From NCBI GenBank assembly GCA_025602915.1, contig JAHLJZ010000101.1:1-64000 (forward strand): 64,000 bases of DNA, in the 5' to 3' direction. This document shows, piece by piece, positions 10,040 to 22,516 of the stretch. Position 1 is the stretch's first letter. Every line of letters begins with the position of its first letter. The notes below the pieces were generated by a model, which saw only the letters and a list, made by a program, of their open reading frames with translations, made no database searches and had not been told where the DNA came from. Both the position numbers and the translations under genes were made by a program. This stretch comes from Paraphysoderma sedebokerense. Taxonomy: Eukaryota > Blastocladiomycota > Physodermatomycetes > Physodermatales > Physodermataceae.

Positions 10040-13009
10040 TTATCGCTTTCTTCCTACGCCATTGCCAACCGCGGCTTGGATCCCTTTCCCGACCACTCCA
10101 TTGCCACCAATCTCCCCAACCCTCAACGCGTCTTTGTACGCGCCAACATTCTCTTTTGCTCTCGGTTTCTCTTTTTCCCTGTCACTTTCTACTCCAGCAT
10201 CAGAATTTCTTCGGGAAACTCTTCTTACAAGGCCTTTGGAGACACCGATTCCGGCTAGTTTCCCCGATATATCCCCCAAGTTATCCATGCTTTTAAACCT
10301 GTTGTAACTCTTTTTAGCAGTCACAGCCGGTGTATCATTAATGGTGGATGGTAACACTGACGGTGAAGCCCCAACATAGAGCGATTTCCTGGATTGTATT
10401 CTCGGTTTGGAGCCTCCAAGTAGTCCAGAAACAGAGGAAGTTGGTGAATTAGAATTCGAAGTTGAATTTGAACCCGACCGTGATTTCGAAATAGGCGTCG
10501 ATGATGTTGATTCCTCATCGCTACAATTATTGGCGGATTTGGTTCGATGTTGATAAAACTTGGACAGGCTTTTAAATTTCTGGGATGGAGAAGGAGCGGG
10601 ATGTATTGATGACGGCGTAGCGTGCGAAGTGGAGTAATTAGGTTGAGATAACGGCTGCTCGTCGTAGATGTTAACCTTTGAAGAAGATGAAGGAAGATGT
10701 TCACTTCGTGATCTTAAATAGGCAAAGTTTTCGGAAAATCTAGTTTTGTAAAGCCCGTTTTCGCCCTTCAAGTTCATCTGTATCGGTTCGCTGCCAGCGA
10801 AATCTCCAAAATCTCGAGCGTTGGTCCGGTTCAGTGTCGCACTTCTTCCGTATAATTCTGATTCACGTTCTTCACGCATCTCAACATCTCCGTCTAACTC
10901 ATTCTCGACACTCTGTTGCCCAAGTTCTAATTCTCGAACTTCATCACTCAAACTCCTAACAAGTTCTTTCTTTGCAGACATAAATTCGCCGGCAGATAAC
11001 ATACGATTCTCCAATTCTTTCTCCCGTCTCACCATTTCCACTTCGCGCCTTTTTAATTCTTCTTCTCTTTGTTTAAACTCTTCCTCCTTCTGATTGATGG
11101 ACTCTTCGCGTTGACTTACAGATTGCTCACGGAGTTTGAGTGAATTTTCCCGTTTCGCCAGCGTAGATTCATGATGTTTCAAAGATTCATAGCTATTCAA
11201 GGTAGAAAGAATTGGTGGGTTGACAGAGATCACGATCGCAGCATGTCAATAGACCAAAAATAATTAGCCCGATAATTTGGAGTATCGAATCAACTGGATC
11301 ACGACAAAACTTACAACATCTGCGTTTCTCGCTCTTTAATAATCACCTTAATTTTCTCATGTTTACACAAATCTGCAGCTGTCGGGCGTTTATCGGGCTG
11401 TATTTCCATTTGAAGAAAATTAGCTACACGAATGCCCAAATACAAGCCCAGAAAGATTCTAATAGCAATCAAATGGAGCAAGAAAACGATAAAATGCAAA
11501 GAAAAACCTACTACGCCACACAACATAGTCCGGACAACACGTCCTAATTCAGCGCTATAATGATTAGGTAACGGCGGTACACGGCCTTGCCTGATTTTCA
11601 TCGCTAGACCAGGATGGGAATCTGCCTGAAATGGTGGACTGTAAACTGTGTCAGAATCAGAGTACGAATAGTTCAAAAAACTATGGAATTACATACTGCA
11701 ATGCGCACAACTCATATATAAGACAGCCTAACGCCCATATGTCGGATTTAGTGTTGTATGTTGACTCATTAATCAGTTCCTTTTTATTGGAGATAGTTTT
11801 GAACGAGAGTCGGCGGATGAGGAAAAATGGAGAGATAACAAGTCGAAGGCATTTCAAAGGAGGGTTAGTCCATCAGGGTATGAGAATTAAGAGGTCTGAT
11901 AGTAGAGATCCTGAAGACGGTTGACACTGCAATGTCCCTCTTTGTCGTCTCACTTCTCATGATGCTTCAGAACTCAAGAACAACCAAAACTCACCGGACT
12001 CATATAAAAGGGCGTTCCAACCCATGTCTTCCTCATTTCTTCTATTGGATTACTCACAACCGTGCTTAACCCAAAGTCGCCTAATTTGATATTATTTTTA
12101 TCGTCCAGTAACACGTTGTCAGGTTTTATGTCTCTATGAAGGATGCTTGAGCCAGTAGGTGATTTTGAAGAATGCGTATGATGACATTCAAGGAGTGCGA
12201 GTGATAATTGTGCCAAAAAGGACCAGATCGTAGGTTCCGGGATAATTTTGCTACATCGAGAGAAGAGTTGGACAAGAAATTAGATTGCGGTACTGTTACA
12301 TGACGGCACAAGATCATGAATGACAAACCCCTCCTTTCGACATTTCTCTATCAAACTACCCAAATCACCACCACTGCAATACTCCATCACTATGTAAATC
12401 CGACATTGTTCTTTGTCCACCACTCGTTCATAGTAACGAACTATATTTGGATGTTTTAGTTCTCGTAAAATGTTCACTTCTGAAACCAACTGTCGCTTTT
12501 CTTTCTCTGACATGCGTCGGTAATCTATTTCCTTCCGAGCGAGTATCTGTGATTTTGGGTAGGGAGGATAAAAGGATGAAAGCGGCAAGTGAAGGTCATT
12601 TTAAAACGATAATCCCACAGATTTGATGCAGATAGTAAAGAGTTCACAATGAAATGTTGTTAGTTTATATCCACTTGCATAAATTAAACGAGATCCCGTA
12701 TATCCAGCTATATCCCTCAAAGTTTTATCATAAATTATGAGTTATAAAATTCCAGTCGGACTCCATCTTGGTATTAGTTTGTTTCCTTTTTATCAATCGT
12801 CAACACACTACCAACACGCATACACACGACCGGTCCATTTCAACCTTATACTTCATCTTCCTTCTCCCGCACCATCGACGCCCTTATCATTATGTTCCAA
12901 AGGAAGAGTACATTCAACGAACCTTTCCGTCGCTTACCCTCCTTACTTTTCTGATCATTCCGAACGATCCTTTACCTATCACGTTCAGTGGCTCGTAGTT
13001 ACTCGTCAT
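10040..13009 (-). CDS. nimA: NIMA-related (NEK2/KIN3) protein kinase
   Basis: Seven exons join in phase: 13009-12923, 12546-12329, 12250-11995, 11779-11697, 11638-11520, 11423-11315, 11192-10040 (674 residues). The N-terminal exon gives the glycine loop VIGKGSFGMIRKVRR. Further on are the lysine in ARKEIDYRRMSEKEKRQL, the hinge YIVMEYCSGGDL, the catalytic HRDIKPDN, DFG in LGDFGLS, and GTPFYMSPE. A RPTAAD motif closes the lobe near residue 280. Past it is a long Glu/Lys/Arg coiled coil (repeated REE, KRE and QRE) and then a Ser-rich basic tail. This is the fungal NimA layout, a kinase of mitotic entry, spindle pole and septation. The KRRR-free tail shows no obvious PEST cluster. The donor after RTML (TGTGGC) is the weakest splice site, but the phase agrees on both sides. 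Confidence 0.93.
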
Positions 13010-13646
13010 TTCGTTTGATGGGAGGAAGGGCAAGGGAAGAGGAAAGACGGATCAACTCCAGTTAGACGTCTGTAAAAAAACCCTAGAGACTTCTTGTGTG
13101 CGGATTGCGTAAGGGAAGTATACGGAGGCAGGAACAGAACCGGCGTCAAGTCGAAATGATGCGGGAACGGGAAACTGAACCATGTCAAATGTTACCTGGT
13201 AACGCGGCCAACTATCTAGGGAGAACATTGGCAAAAATTCCGGCTTTTGTATATTGCAACTGAGTCATTCGATACATTAAAAAGCCTAGACCTAAAAAAC
13301 TTTGATTGAGTGGGTACGGATACACTTGGATTCACTTAGTGGTGGATCCGAGATCTGGTATGGTTTGCAGTAGTACCGTCAGTAGAGTTCGAGTGAAGAC
13401 AACTAATGTAAGTATAAGACACACTCAGAACTGTTTGGGATCGAATGATACTTCTTCGGTGCAATAATTTTGAACCCATGATACGTCTTTGTCAGGGTCT
13501 AAATTGCTAGCACACTGCAAAATTAGGTAGAAACTCACAACCACAATTATTAGAAAATGAATGATTACTAAAATGAATGCGTTTGACATTAAAAATCAAA
13601 TAAAACTCAATTTATTCACCTTTATCCAAAGAGTTAAAAAGCAAAA
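13010..13646. other. upstream region of the NIMA kinase
   Basis: Intergenic, no supported coding exon. It holds the kinase promoter side and the 3' flank of the tRNA-Arg gene. Two short minus-strand frames here (13006-13234) show no family signal. Confidence 0.4.
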
Positions 13647-13719
13647 CGAGCTCACCAGGGGTCGAACCTGGAATCTCTTGATTCGTAGTCAAGCGCCTTA
13701 TCCATTTGGCCATGAGCCC
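13647..13719 (-). tRNA. tRNA-Arg(ACG)
   Basis: Minus-strand tRNA of 73 nt starting GGGCTCA at 13719. It pairs with TGAGCTC at the 3' end and has discriminator G at 13647. The anticodon stem is TTGA-CTACGAA-TCAA with anticodon ACG, and the T arm is CCAGG-TTCGACC-CCTGG. No intron is present. A short A/T-rich tract follows on the 3' side. Confidence 0.93.
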
Positions 13720-14040
13720 TTCTGTTTGGTGGAAGGGCAATATAAATAATTAACTTTATTAAACATTAGCTATTTCCCTTAACGGTGCTTTTCCATTAAT
13801 ATCAGCAATCTGGTGTAAAGCAGACGCTGTTATGGGTTGAGAAGTCTTCGAAGCAGTGCACAGGGTATCTTGTTTTTTGCACGCCGTTTAAGAAAGGAGA
13901 TATAAGCCATCAGCCTCAAACCAAACTTTGAAGCCTCCAACAATGGTGTGAGATACCGACTCCCGAAGCAACCGTTGTAATTTCATTTCTCAAATTTCCA
14001 AAGAGATAGCCGGTTCAATAACATTCTACCACTTTAGAAA

Positions 14041-14887
14041 ATGGCAGAACGGCAACATTCAACTCTTCGTAGACCCGGTCGCAGGACTGGTAACGGTTTC
14101 ATCCACCACGACCATCGACGTCGTTACAAGCGACATTCGAGGCGCTCAAGATTCCAATCCATCCCAATAAACATTGAGGCAATTATTATGATGCCAATTA
14201 ATATAGTAGAGTCTGTTTTCATTGGAGTTATTGGGATTTTGATGAATCCTATTAATCCTATCAGCATTCTGAATGCTGTTTCTAAAATGGTGACTGGTAC
14301 GTTCACAACTCCCACTTGCAGAGATTACCAACCGAAATTAATATGATGTTATAGGTATATTGATGGCAGTTGCCGGTGGAGTTCTCCCGAAAGGCTCCAC
14401 ATCTTCTTCATCCGAGAAATTTTTGAATAGGTTTGCAACAAAGTCGCAACCACAGCAGCCAGTCTTCGGAGCGGAAATCGCATCTGACGAGCCAGCGGCG
14501 GAGACGATTATGCCTCCGACTGTTCCAACAGAGCATCAACCATTATCCAGTGTGGCCGACTACTTGAATCAATTCTCAAATCCGTTTCAGTCATCCATAA
14601 ATCCACCAACACAGTTTCAAACCCAAAGTACACCAGCTATCCTTGAAAGCATCCGGAATAGATTGGCAAATGCTGCAAATTCAGCTGAATCTTTGGAACA
14701 ATCACATTCCAATTTGGGTGGTGGAATCGATCAAGAGCGAATAGCAAAAGTGTTCAAAATTATCCACAAGCATACTAAATCGATTCCGTTTGGGATAGAG
14801 GATGTAGATTGGGCCAATGGCTCCGTGAAAGATGCCATTTTGTTTGCATTGTTGTTTACATTCTTTTGTAAATTCGAAAATATGTAA
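14041..14887 (+). CDS. unrecognised hydrophobic protein, tandem paralogue 1
   Basis: Two exons, 14041-14296 and 14355-14887 (262 residues), joined by a phase-1 intron. Residues 1-38 are very Arg/His-rich. Residues about 40-100 are strongly hydrophobic with an NPINPISILNAVSKM motif, followed by ILMAVAGGVLP straight after the splice. The middle is a Pro/Gln/Ser-rich linker, and the last 20 residues include a hydrophobic stretch (ILFALLFTFFCKF). The next gene (15619-16078) has the same motif order and the same intron position, so the two are tandem paralogues. I recognise no known family. Membrane association is inferred from composition only. Confidence 0.72.
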
Positions 14888-15526
14888 AGGCTGGACCTCA
14901 ATGCTATTAATAATAATTTATTTGTTGAAATAAATTTATTCGGCCAATAGGAAAGCGCCAATTGCACTCGTTATGTTTTCAATAATCTATGAAAAATTCT
15001 ACTAATCGAACATATAATATGTATATTATATAGAAAATAATTGGCACACTGGCCATGACGATTAAGGTGCAACCGGCAAGATGAGAGATTGACGTAACCC
15101 ATTATAGAGTTTTAAATGTATGTACAATCAAAAATTAAATCAGATCATTGGGACAATATTGCCACCTGAAGGGAAATTATGTAACAGCGCTGCCGATAAA
15201 ATAAACTGAGCATTTTAGCCGATTCAGTCCAGTTTTCCACAGGTAGTTGCGGCTCCACATTTGGTAATTTCATATGCTTTGTCTGACCTTGGCGCATGAT
15301 CAAGGCTTACGAGATCTCAAGCTAATGGTTGAAAGTGTATCCATTGGCAGTTCAACTCTTCAGCCTACAATTTGCTGTGCCCAGCCTGAAAACATCCGCG
15401 TTTAGCGATGCCGTGTAACGTTTATCCGAGTTTAAGTGGAGCGTTGCTCAGAATAAACCAATAATCCGTACAGAACGTGAAAAGTGACGGATTCTTACGA
15501 GGCATATGAAAATTGTAATCAGTGGG
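14888..15526. other. spacer between the two tandem paralogues
   Basis: Intergenic, 5' flank of the second paralogue. No coding exon was seen. Confidence 0.4.
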
Positions 15527-15534
15527 TATAAATA
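15527..15534 (+). promoter_or_regulatory. TATA box of the 15619 gene
   Basis: TATAAATA lies 92 bp before the ATG at 15619, followed by a pyrimidine/A-rich leader, a normal spacing for a fungal core promoter. Confidence 0.5.
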
Positions 15535-15618
15535 TCTACCCTAGCCTTCAATAGTTTTCACTAAATCTTTACCTTAAAGTATCCTAACACTATAATTTCT
15601 CCCAAACAATATCACAAT

Positions 15619-16078
15619 ATGTCACCAACAGCTTCTACTACTACTGCTACGACTGAACAAAATCAAACTCATGTCAATAATGGGAAGCAAGCTAAAGTCG
15701 ATATTGGAGCTCTCTTAGGAATTCCAGTCGGAGTTCTTGATGCGGTCGCAAAGGGAACGAGCAAAATCATTGCTAACCCGGTCAACCCAGTCAGTGTGGT
15801 CTCTGCAGCGCAAGAAATGACATTTGGTAAATACATACATGCAATTTATTCAATATTCCGTGACCGAATAGTAAATTAACAATTCTTCCTATTGTGTAGG
15901 CATTTTGTCCGCTGTTAAGAAGGGAGTTGAGCCAAGTTTGCCGCCACAGGTCGCCGAAGGCATTAATGATTTTCTTAAGCAACATAATTTACAGCTCCCG
16001 GTTTCAGAGGAAGAAGTCAAAAAGACGACCGAGGAAGTCAAAGTCACAGAGGAAGTGAAGAGTGAACCTCTTGACTAG
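15619..16078 (+). CDS. unrecognised small protein, tandem paralogue 2
   Basis: Two exons, 15619-15826 and 15900-16078 (128 residues), with a phase-1 intron. After a Thr/Ala-rich start the core reads DIGALLGIPVGVLDAVAKG, then a segment ending NPVNPVSVVSAAQEM. Across the splice comes GILSAVKKGVEPSLPP. The C-terminus is a charged tail with repeated EEVK units. The core aligns with the gene at 14041 (NPINPIS vs NPVNPVS; GILMAV vs GILSAV), with the intron at the same codon after MxxG. This copy lacks the basic N-terminus and the hydrophobic tail. Function unknown. A TATA box and intact splicing suggest an expressed gene. Confidence 0.75.
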
Positions 16079-17286
16079 TGCAGAAATATTGGATAATTTA
16101 TTTGTGAATAAGACATGATATTTTAAATATAATTCGTGAAATTTGTTTCCTCGACATATTGTCCTCCGCATAACGAGGTGTTTCTAGCATGAAGAGAACT
16201 CTTGTAAAATTCAATCCCATCATTAATTAAAACCCTGGGTAGTATAAAAATTCTAGTCCAGGGTTTCACTCATAAGCCTTCACTCTGAAATTTGTTCAAT
16301 AATACTATATCATCTATATTAATTCAAAGGAAACGCTTTCGAATCAAATAGGGTTTGGTTCAGCCTGTTGTCAACTGGATCCTCCTACATGAACTCATCT
16401 GCATACAGAAGTATCTGATATATATGAATGAAGATTATTATGATGATTTCGTGTGTTGCAATCGAGCATGAATACAATCGCACTAAATTCAATTAAATGC
16501 AAAACTTGATTACAATTATTACTGTGCGGTCAAAAATTCCTTAGCAGGATGGATTTGGGATAATTGGAATAAACGATTGACCCCACAGAACGTCGTGTCA
16601 TTTGATTGTCGCTATGCACATATTTATTGAACGATTGAAGTAATTAACCTCTAGACGCTGGATTAAATCATTTAACCTTCCAAATCTATAAATTACACTT
16701 TAATAGATGACAAGTAGCAATAGATTCGTTCTTGAATTATGTACAGAGTAATATAATCCATCAGTAGTATTCCATGCGTAGGAAGTATAACCACATATAT
16801 ATATCATTCTTTCCGACTATGTCATATAGCTGCATTAAGCTTTAACGTAGTGAGATTGTGTACATTTTAAGGCACCATTACCGTCTGAAGCAAACGATGT
16901 CCGGTAATCGGGTGAAGGGATATGAAACTGGGCCGAAACCCTGAAGAACAGACGGGTAAAGACCGCCATGACAAGGTTAAAGTTTTGAAATATCAATAAG
17001 GTATGTTGCGCCTATACAACGCGGTGACTGTAGACACTACGTTCAAGGTTAGTTGAATTACTGCTGATATCAAAGGAATAAATGTCGCACAATAGCGCTA
17101 AACTTGGAATCGCTCGTCATTACAGGTTCGACCGGATCGAAATTAGGGATCACTGATTCATGACGATTTTGAAGCTATATTCAGCTACTAGTATTCTACT
17201 GCCGCAGAGCCCTCTACTTCTAAATCTAACACTACCGTTTTGTTACCGCGAATTAAAATTGCGACCAGGTCCGGGTTGGGATGAAT
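16079..17286. other. intergenic region with an orphan TATA element
   Basis: AT-rich. A TATAAAAA element at 16243-16250 is not followed by a supported open frame. A short inverted repeat ATTACCG/CGGTAAT occurs near 16880-16910. No third paralogue of the 14041/15619 family was found. Confidence 0.35.
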
Positions 17287-18339
17287 TCAAATATGACCAC
17301 TGTGTTTCTGAATGGGTGTTCCGTGATGATGATGAAATCCGCAAACGTTCTGCGCTGTCGGCGATTTCAAATAATGTAGATACTGGTGGTAGCGTGGGTC
17401 TTTCCCGGGAAACAGAAGTCCGATGGTTCCAGGTAGAACTAGAGTAAGAGTGGTTGGATGTAGCTTGGGGAATACTGGTTCGGGGTTGTGAGGATTGTCG
17501 CGCTGGAAAGTCAGATCAAAGCAGCAGATGTTCAGCGTGTAGTCACATATTCCATTAAAAGACAACAGCAACTCACAATCATTACTACTTTTTTGCACAG
17601 TTAACTCATTCGTCGATTCGGGGCTACGACTCGATAACTCCTGTGTCCAATGATTTGTAGAAGAATGTTGCTTCACTCGTGAATAATATTTTTGTGGCAC
17701 CTCAACCAAGGTGCTGGAAGGCGGTTTCAGTAGATGGGATGTGATATCTTTTGGAACGTAGTAGGCGACCAGATGAAATTTCAAATTATCTGATGTAACG
17801 ACTGATGTGACTTTCTTGTGTAGTCTGTTATCTAATGAACCTTCATCGTCTCCTTCGCCTTCTTTCCTTTCAAAATATGAAACGAAGGCTCCGATGTCTT
17901 TCGAGTTTGACCATTCTGTAAAAGATTCGCAATACTAAATATTAACATGTTGATTCAGCAACCGCTCATACCATATTTCGTACTTACTTTTGCCGTCGGT
18001 CCAACGGACAATTTTGACTTCAGATTGCTCCCACACGAATATGGAGCCTATCAAACGAAAGGGACTTAGTTAGCACGTGAAAGGTTATTAAGGGATTGAA
18101 GATGGCTATACCTGATTTTATATTGACCGAATCCAGCAACGTAGGGCGGTGTTTTACTCGAGGGAACAATCCTTGCCGTGCTCCTATCAGCCAAAGCGAG
18201 ATTCAGTTAGTTCCGGATTTACCAGCATAAAATACGGCTGGGGGCTTTATATGATACAAAAACGCTCTAGTAATATACCTTCTATCACTATTAGCGCATC
18301 TCTTAGAGTATTGATGCATCCAAAAAATGTTTCTCGCAT
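17287..18339 (-). CDS. WOPR-domain (Gti1/Pac2/Wor1-type) transcription factor
   Basis: Four exons join in phase: 18339-18279, 18183-18112, 18047-17988, 17915-17287 (273 residues). The protein starts directly in the WOPR domain: MRETFFGCINTLRDALIVIE, then GARQGLFPRVKHRP and the diagnostic SGSIFVWEQSEVKIVRWTDG, then KWSNSKDIGAFVSYFERKEG. The second WOPR block contains LHKKVTS and FHLVAYYVPKDI. The rest is low in motif content and His-rich at the end (FHHHHG). Family members (Wor1, Ryp1, Mit1, Gti1, Pac2) bind DNA and switch cell morphology, virulence or sexual programmes; the same role is inferred here. The length is short for the family. Confidence 0.9.
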
Positions 18340-21300
18340 TCTCGGGATTCAAAATTAACACCTATTTCGACAAGTTGAACGATGAATATCTGCTGCTTAT
18401 CTTGTGCAACTTAATTCCATGCAAAGAACTTAGGAAGGGAATAATTTGAAGACATACGCAAGGATATCGGTAATATTGCTGGTCAAATATGAGAGTGGGA
18501 AGGGTGTAAATATCTCCTCAGGCAAGGCCAAAGAAATGTTCCGAAATGGTCGCCACAACTCAACGCGTGCTGCGAATTTTTAGCTTTGAAGTGCCAGGAC
18601 TAACTAACGGGTATACTCGACGGAGGGAATGGAGGAGTTATCTGCGACTGTGAGAAGTACAGCTTTTATAAGAAGGTTTACTATTGCTTGGATACTTTTG
18701 AGCCTAACCGTCTCCTTTGTATGGAGGGCACTTCATCGAAGCGGAGCATTCCGACTTCCCGAGATGTGGCAGGGTGTGGCTATCGCAGACCGCCGAGTCC
18801 GGACAACCCCCCAAATTCTGCAAGAGGCAAGACCAGTCTAGAATGCAAGTCCTAATAAGTAAAAGCACAATGGTGTATTGCACCAAGGGAGACTTCTTCC
18901 CCGGTCTCCAAGTCCATTCAACGACTATTCAACGATCAAGGAGTGTCCAGGGGCATCCACCCTCGTCGTTTGACTCCCAGCTGACATCAACTGACATCAG
19001 CTGACATCAACAAGGCAAGCATGTTCTGTCGGGCAACAAAGGGGCATTAAGGTATTGGCACAGATGCAATGAGATGCACAATTTATCAGCACCATATTTA
19101 CCACATGTTTCTTGCAATATAAGTCCAGTAGTTATGCTGTTCACATGATTGAAACTTTACCCGAGTTCTCGAAATCTGATGACGAAATCATACGTTTTCA
19201 AGTCGACGCGCCGCTCCACTGTCGACCCCTATCATTGCTATCCGCAGGAAAAATATAGCGCTCTGGGTCCGACGTCTGGACAGATCCAGCCCTTCATTGT
19301 TCCTTTTTTAGATATGTTATCGTCGCGACACCTAGCATACAATGGTGTACTAACTGGCATGGGCAGGTTTTTCAGTGGGCTCACATTTAACGGGTAGCAG
19401 AAACTGGATAATATTTCTATGAGGATAACATTCCTAGGAATTGGTCTCGAGTTCGACAGAAGATAATCACATCAACTTGATGCCACAAACTTTGTGGCAC
19501 CCGACATCATCGCGATGATGAGGACCTGAATTTAGTCATATTCTCCAAAATATGTTCTTCTGTCTCTTTATGCAGCGTTTTAATATGCTTTTTAGGGTAA
19601 GGGACTATTTGTTTTGATTAATATAATGTTATCGTCATAACTTTGAACTGATAAAAATTGTAAGTCGTACCCACAGGATTGACTGAACGCCATTACATGC
19701 TGAACAAATGAATGATAATTTATTAAAGAGTTACAGACTGAAAAAAACAAAAAAAAACAAATATCGGAATCAAAGAGTCATCTATCTGTCGTTCGACCGC
19801 TTGTCACTTTTTCCAGCGGGCGTACGCTTCATAAAGGTACTAAACTTTTAACTTCATCAATTTCGACAATTCACATTCTGACTTTGACGTCAACGACTTC
19901 TGCAGTTAGTTCCTTGAATTCACAAATCAGAATCAAAAAGTGTTCCCCTTTCAGATTCAGATGGATCATTGTACAATTTGGGTGGAGTATTCTTATCTCA
20001 CCTTCTCAAGCCGTTTCGAGAACGGTCTCGGGTCTGCAATCTTGTAAACGCAATATCACGGCATCGGTCTCAGGAATGGATATAGTTCCAGTCAAATCTC
20101 GACCGTTGACAACTTGACGTTAGATGAAAAAAGAGACATGCCCAAGTCACTCGTAAGTTTATTCTGGGTATAGGCGTAAGCATTTTCATAACACACAAAG
20201 GAAGCGTCAAACGAATTTCGCTTGCTCGTGTTGGTTAAGGTTTGCTGCAAAGGATTGTTGCAGATTATTGCGTTCAACCAACATATTGCGGCATTTTTGT
20301 GAGCTGTCGCAGCCGCCTCTAGATGTATCAATTACCAGCTGCGACTTGGAGGTTCGAATTGGTCCTTCAAATTCATAATCAGGTCATTTCAACATTGAGC
20401 ATCGATTCCATCGACGTTTTGCCTCAAAGAAGGTCGAAATTAGCCGGATGATGATGAAAGACAGGACGCATCGAAAGTTCGCAAGTTCTGTCGCCCGGAC
20501 ATAGTTTCTCCGCTAATCGACTACTGTGTAGCTACAGTAACAGAATATCAACAGCATGTCAGAACTGAGCTGCTAATTTGTTCACTTATTTCGCCTAGTT
20601 GATTTTTAGAACTGCATTCGACCTTCTAGCTAGTCTTTGTTCTAACCCTTCCGACTGGCATCTTGGGAACAATACATTTGGATGAAAGTAAACTAGGATC
20701 CATGCTTTCTGTCGGCGTTTTTTTGCTTTCCTTTAATGGGTCTTTGAATATTTGTTGAAGAGGTAGCGAAAGAGTTAAAGAAAGTTATCGTCATCGAAAA
20801 ATTCAAGGTACGGATTCCAATATGTACCCCTTTTGTCCATAGGTTGACATTTATGTCGCAATTTCAGTTTATCATCAATAAGAAGCTAGAGTAATTTGTT
20901 GCTCAGAAGACGACCTTATCACTCTCAATCTTTTATTCATTCTGCAATGCTATGATGGGTTTGAGGATGCAACAGCGTCTTGGTGCTGAACAACCGAAAC
21001 TGAAATCGACAACAACGACAAGAACAAATTCTGCTTTCTGATTACTCTTCCAGTTCCCGTAGTTCCTCTTACTGAAACCTGCCCGTTATTCAATTAGAGT
21101 AAAGCGCAATGAGGCTTCCATGTGTCTCGACCTGATAAAATTCAACGCATAAATCCAAAATTTCAGTCTTTAGCGACGCGTTTCGTCTCCAACTTCTATG
21201 AGATGATTCATTGTTCAAACTTTGAAGGTTAGTCACCGAGTAATATTATTCATTCAGTGAACTCAGACTTAATGTTGACAATTTCACAGGTACTCCATAT

Positions 21301-22516
21301 AGAGCTTGCGAAGATTGATTCGACAGTTTCAAATAATGTTAGTTGAAATAATCAAAAACTAACGGAAAAAGGAAGCCTAATCAAATTCCGATCGAGTATG
21401 ATGCTCCAACAGTGAGATACGGAGATCTAGACTGAACATTCATTTTACACTCATAAAACAGAGAATTTGTCAGAATCTTGGTTGAGAGACAGGTAATTGA
21501 AAGACTTTTATTTCCATTGTTGAACGTATATTGATATTCCTGTCTTGTTAGGCTTCATACTGCCGTGTGCCGACCAGAATCGGAATGATGAAGGCACACA
21601 TCAAAGCGTTGTGCCTGGATTCTTGAGGCCACAGAAATCGCATTAAAAGTCCAGACCCCATCGACAAGTAAGACTAACGAATCGTCTCTTGTTGCGGACA
21701 CATCATACATTACAGAAACGTATGAGGAAGCTTATGTGGATACATAACGCCGTCGTGCTATCTTCAAGAAGGTAGAATTGAAGTGGCAAGTGAAAACCAG
21801 GATTGGGTGCACAGTTTCTCTCAAACTCGATATGGAGTTGCAACGAGCTGGCTTAAACCTTGGTCTATGTTACTATTTCAACCCTCTCCTTGATGTTTGT
21901 TAAGCAAAAACCCTTAGATTTATTAGCAGAACAGTTGGCCAACACAAATTCTTGGTCCGTCTCTTTCGACACGGCTAGCTCGGTGATGGTGACGTGGCTG
22001 AATCATTATATCCATTTCAGTGTGCTTTACGAAATAAATATCTTAAAATTTTCTTGTTTTTAATCGACTATTTCAAATCATCTATTCAATGTAAAGCACT
22101 TGGATCATTTGGATATTCAATCCCACAATTCATATAATCTTTTAGAATCTGAAAACCAAATTCGTCATTCGTTTACAATTTATCGGCGTAGTTGGTTGCT
22201 CATTATTGAGTAAAACCAAGAATTAAGGTATCTGTAAAATTGTTAACGATAATAGCGAGGTTGAATGTTCTGAGTCAAGCTCGTTTCCCAAGTTCCAACG
22301 TTCTCCATTGAAAGTGACGTCACATGACGGGGCGAGTCTTTCTACTATTTTTCAACTGCCGCAAATTCCGTTTATATCTCTTTTACCTGAAATTCTGAAT
22401 ACATTTAACGAATACCCGTTACCCGAACAACACATAATCTTTGTTCTCGTCATCTTATCAACCCTTCACGTTTAGTTTACTGTACTCTACAGCGACACTG
22501 CGACGGTCTGGGAAAC
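18340..22516. other. 4.2-kb stretch without a supported gene
   Basis: No frame longer than 82 codons has a recognisable domain or convincing splice partners. Short imperfect direct repeats of CTGACATCA occur at about 18980-19010, and an A-rich run lies near 19742. It may hold decayed sequence or a long regulatory region upstream of the WOPR and C2 genes, but no family could be named. Confidence 0.4.

Noticed and set aside
10028-11093. Several plus-strand open frames opposite the NIMA kinase
   Set aside because: Antisense shadows of the last, Ser-rich kinase exon with no domain signal or splice partners.
16880-16910. Short inverted repeat ATTACCG/CGGTAAT as a structured RNA gene
   Set aside because: Only 7 bp with no neighbouring conserved RNA motif; it does not match tRNA, 5S, U6, SRP or RNase P signatures.
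17160-17447. Plus-strand frame of 95 codons opposite the WOPR gene
   Set aside because: Antisense to the confirmed last WOPR exon; no family signal.
18629-19397. Plus-strand frames of 70-95 codons
   Set aside because: No domain, no supported splice partner and no promoter; treated as chance frames in the gene-free stretch.
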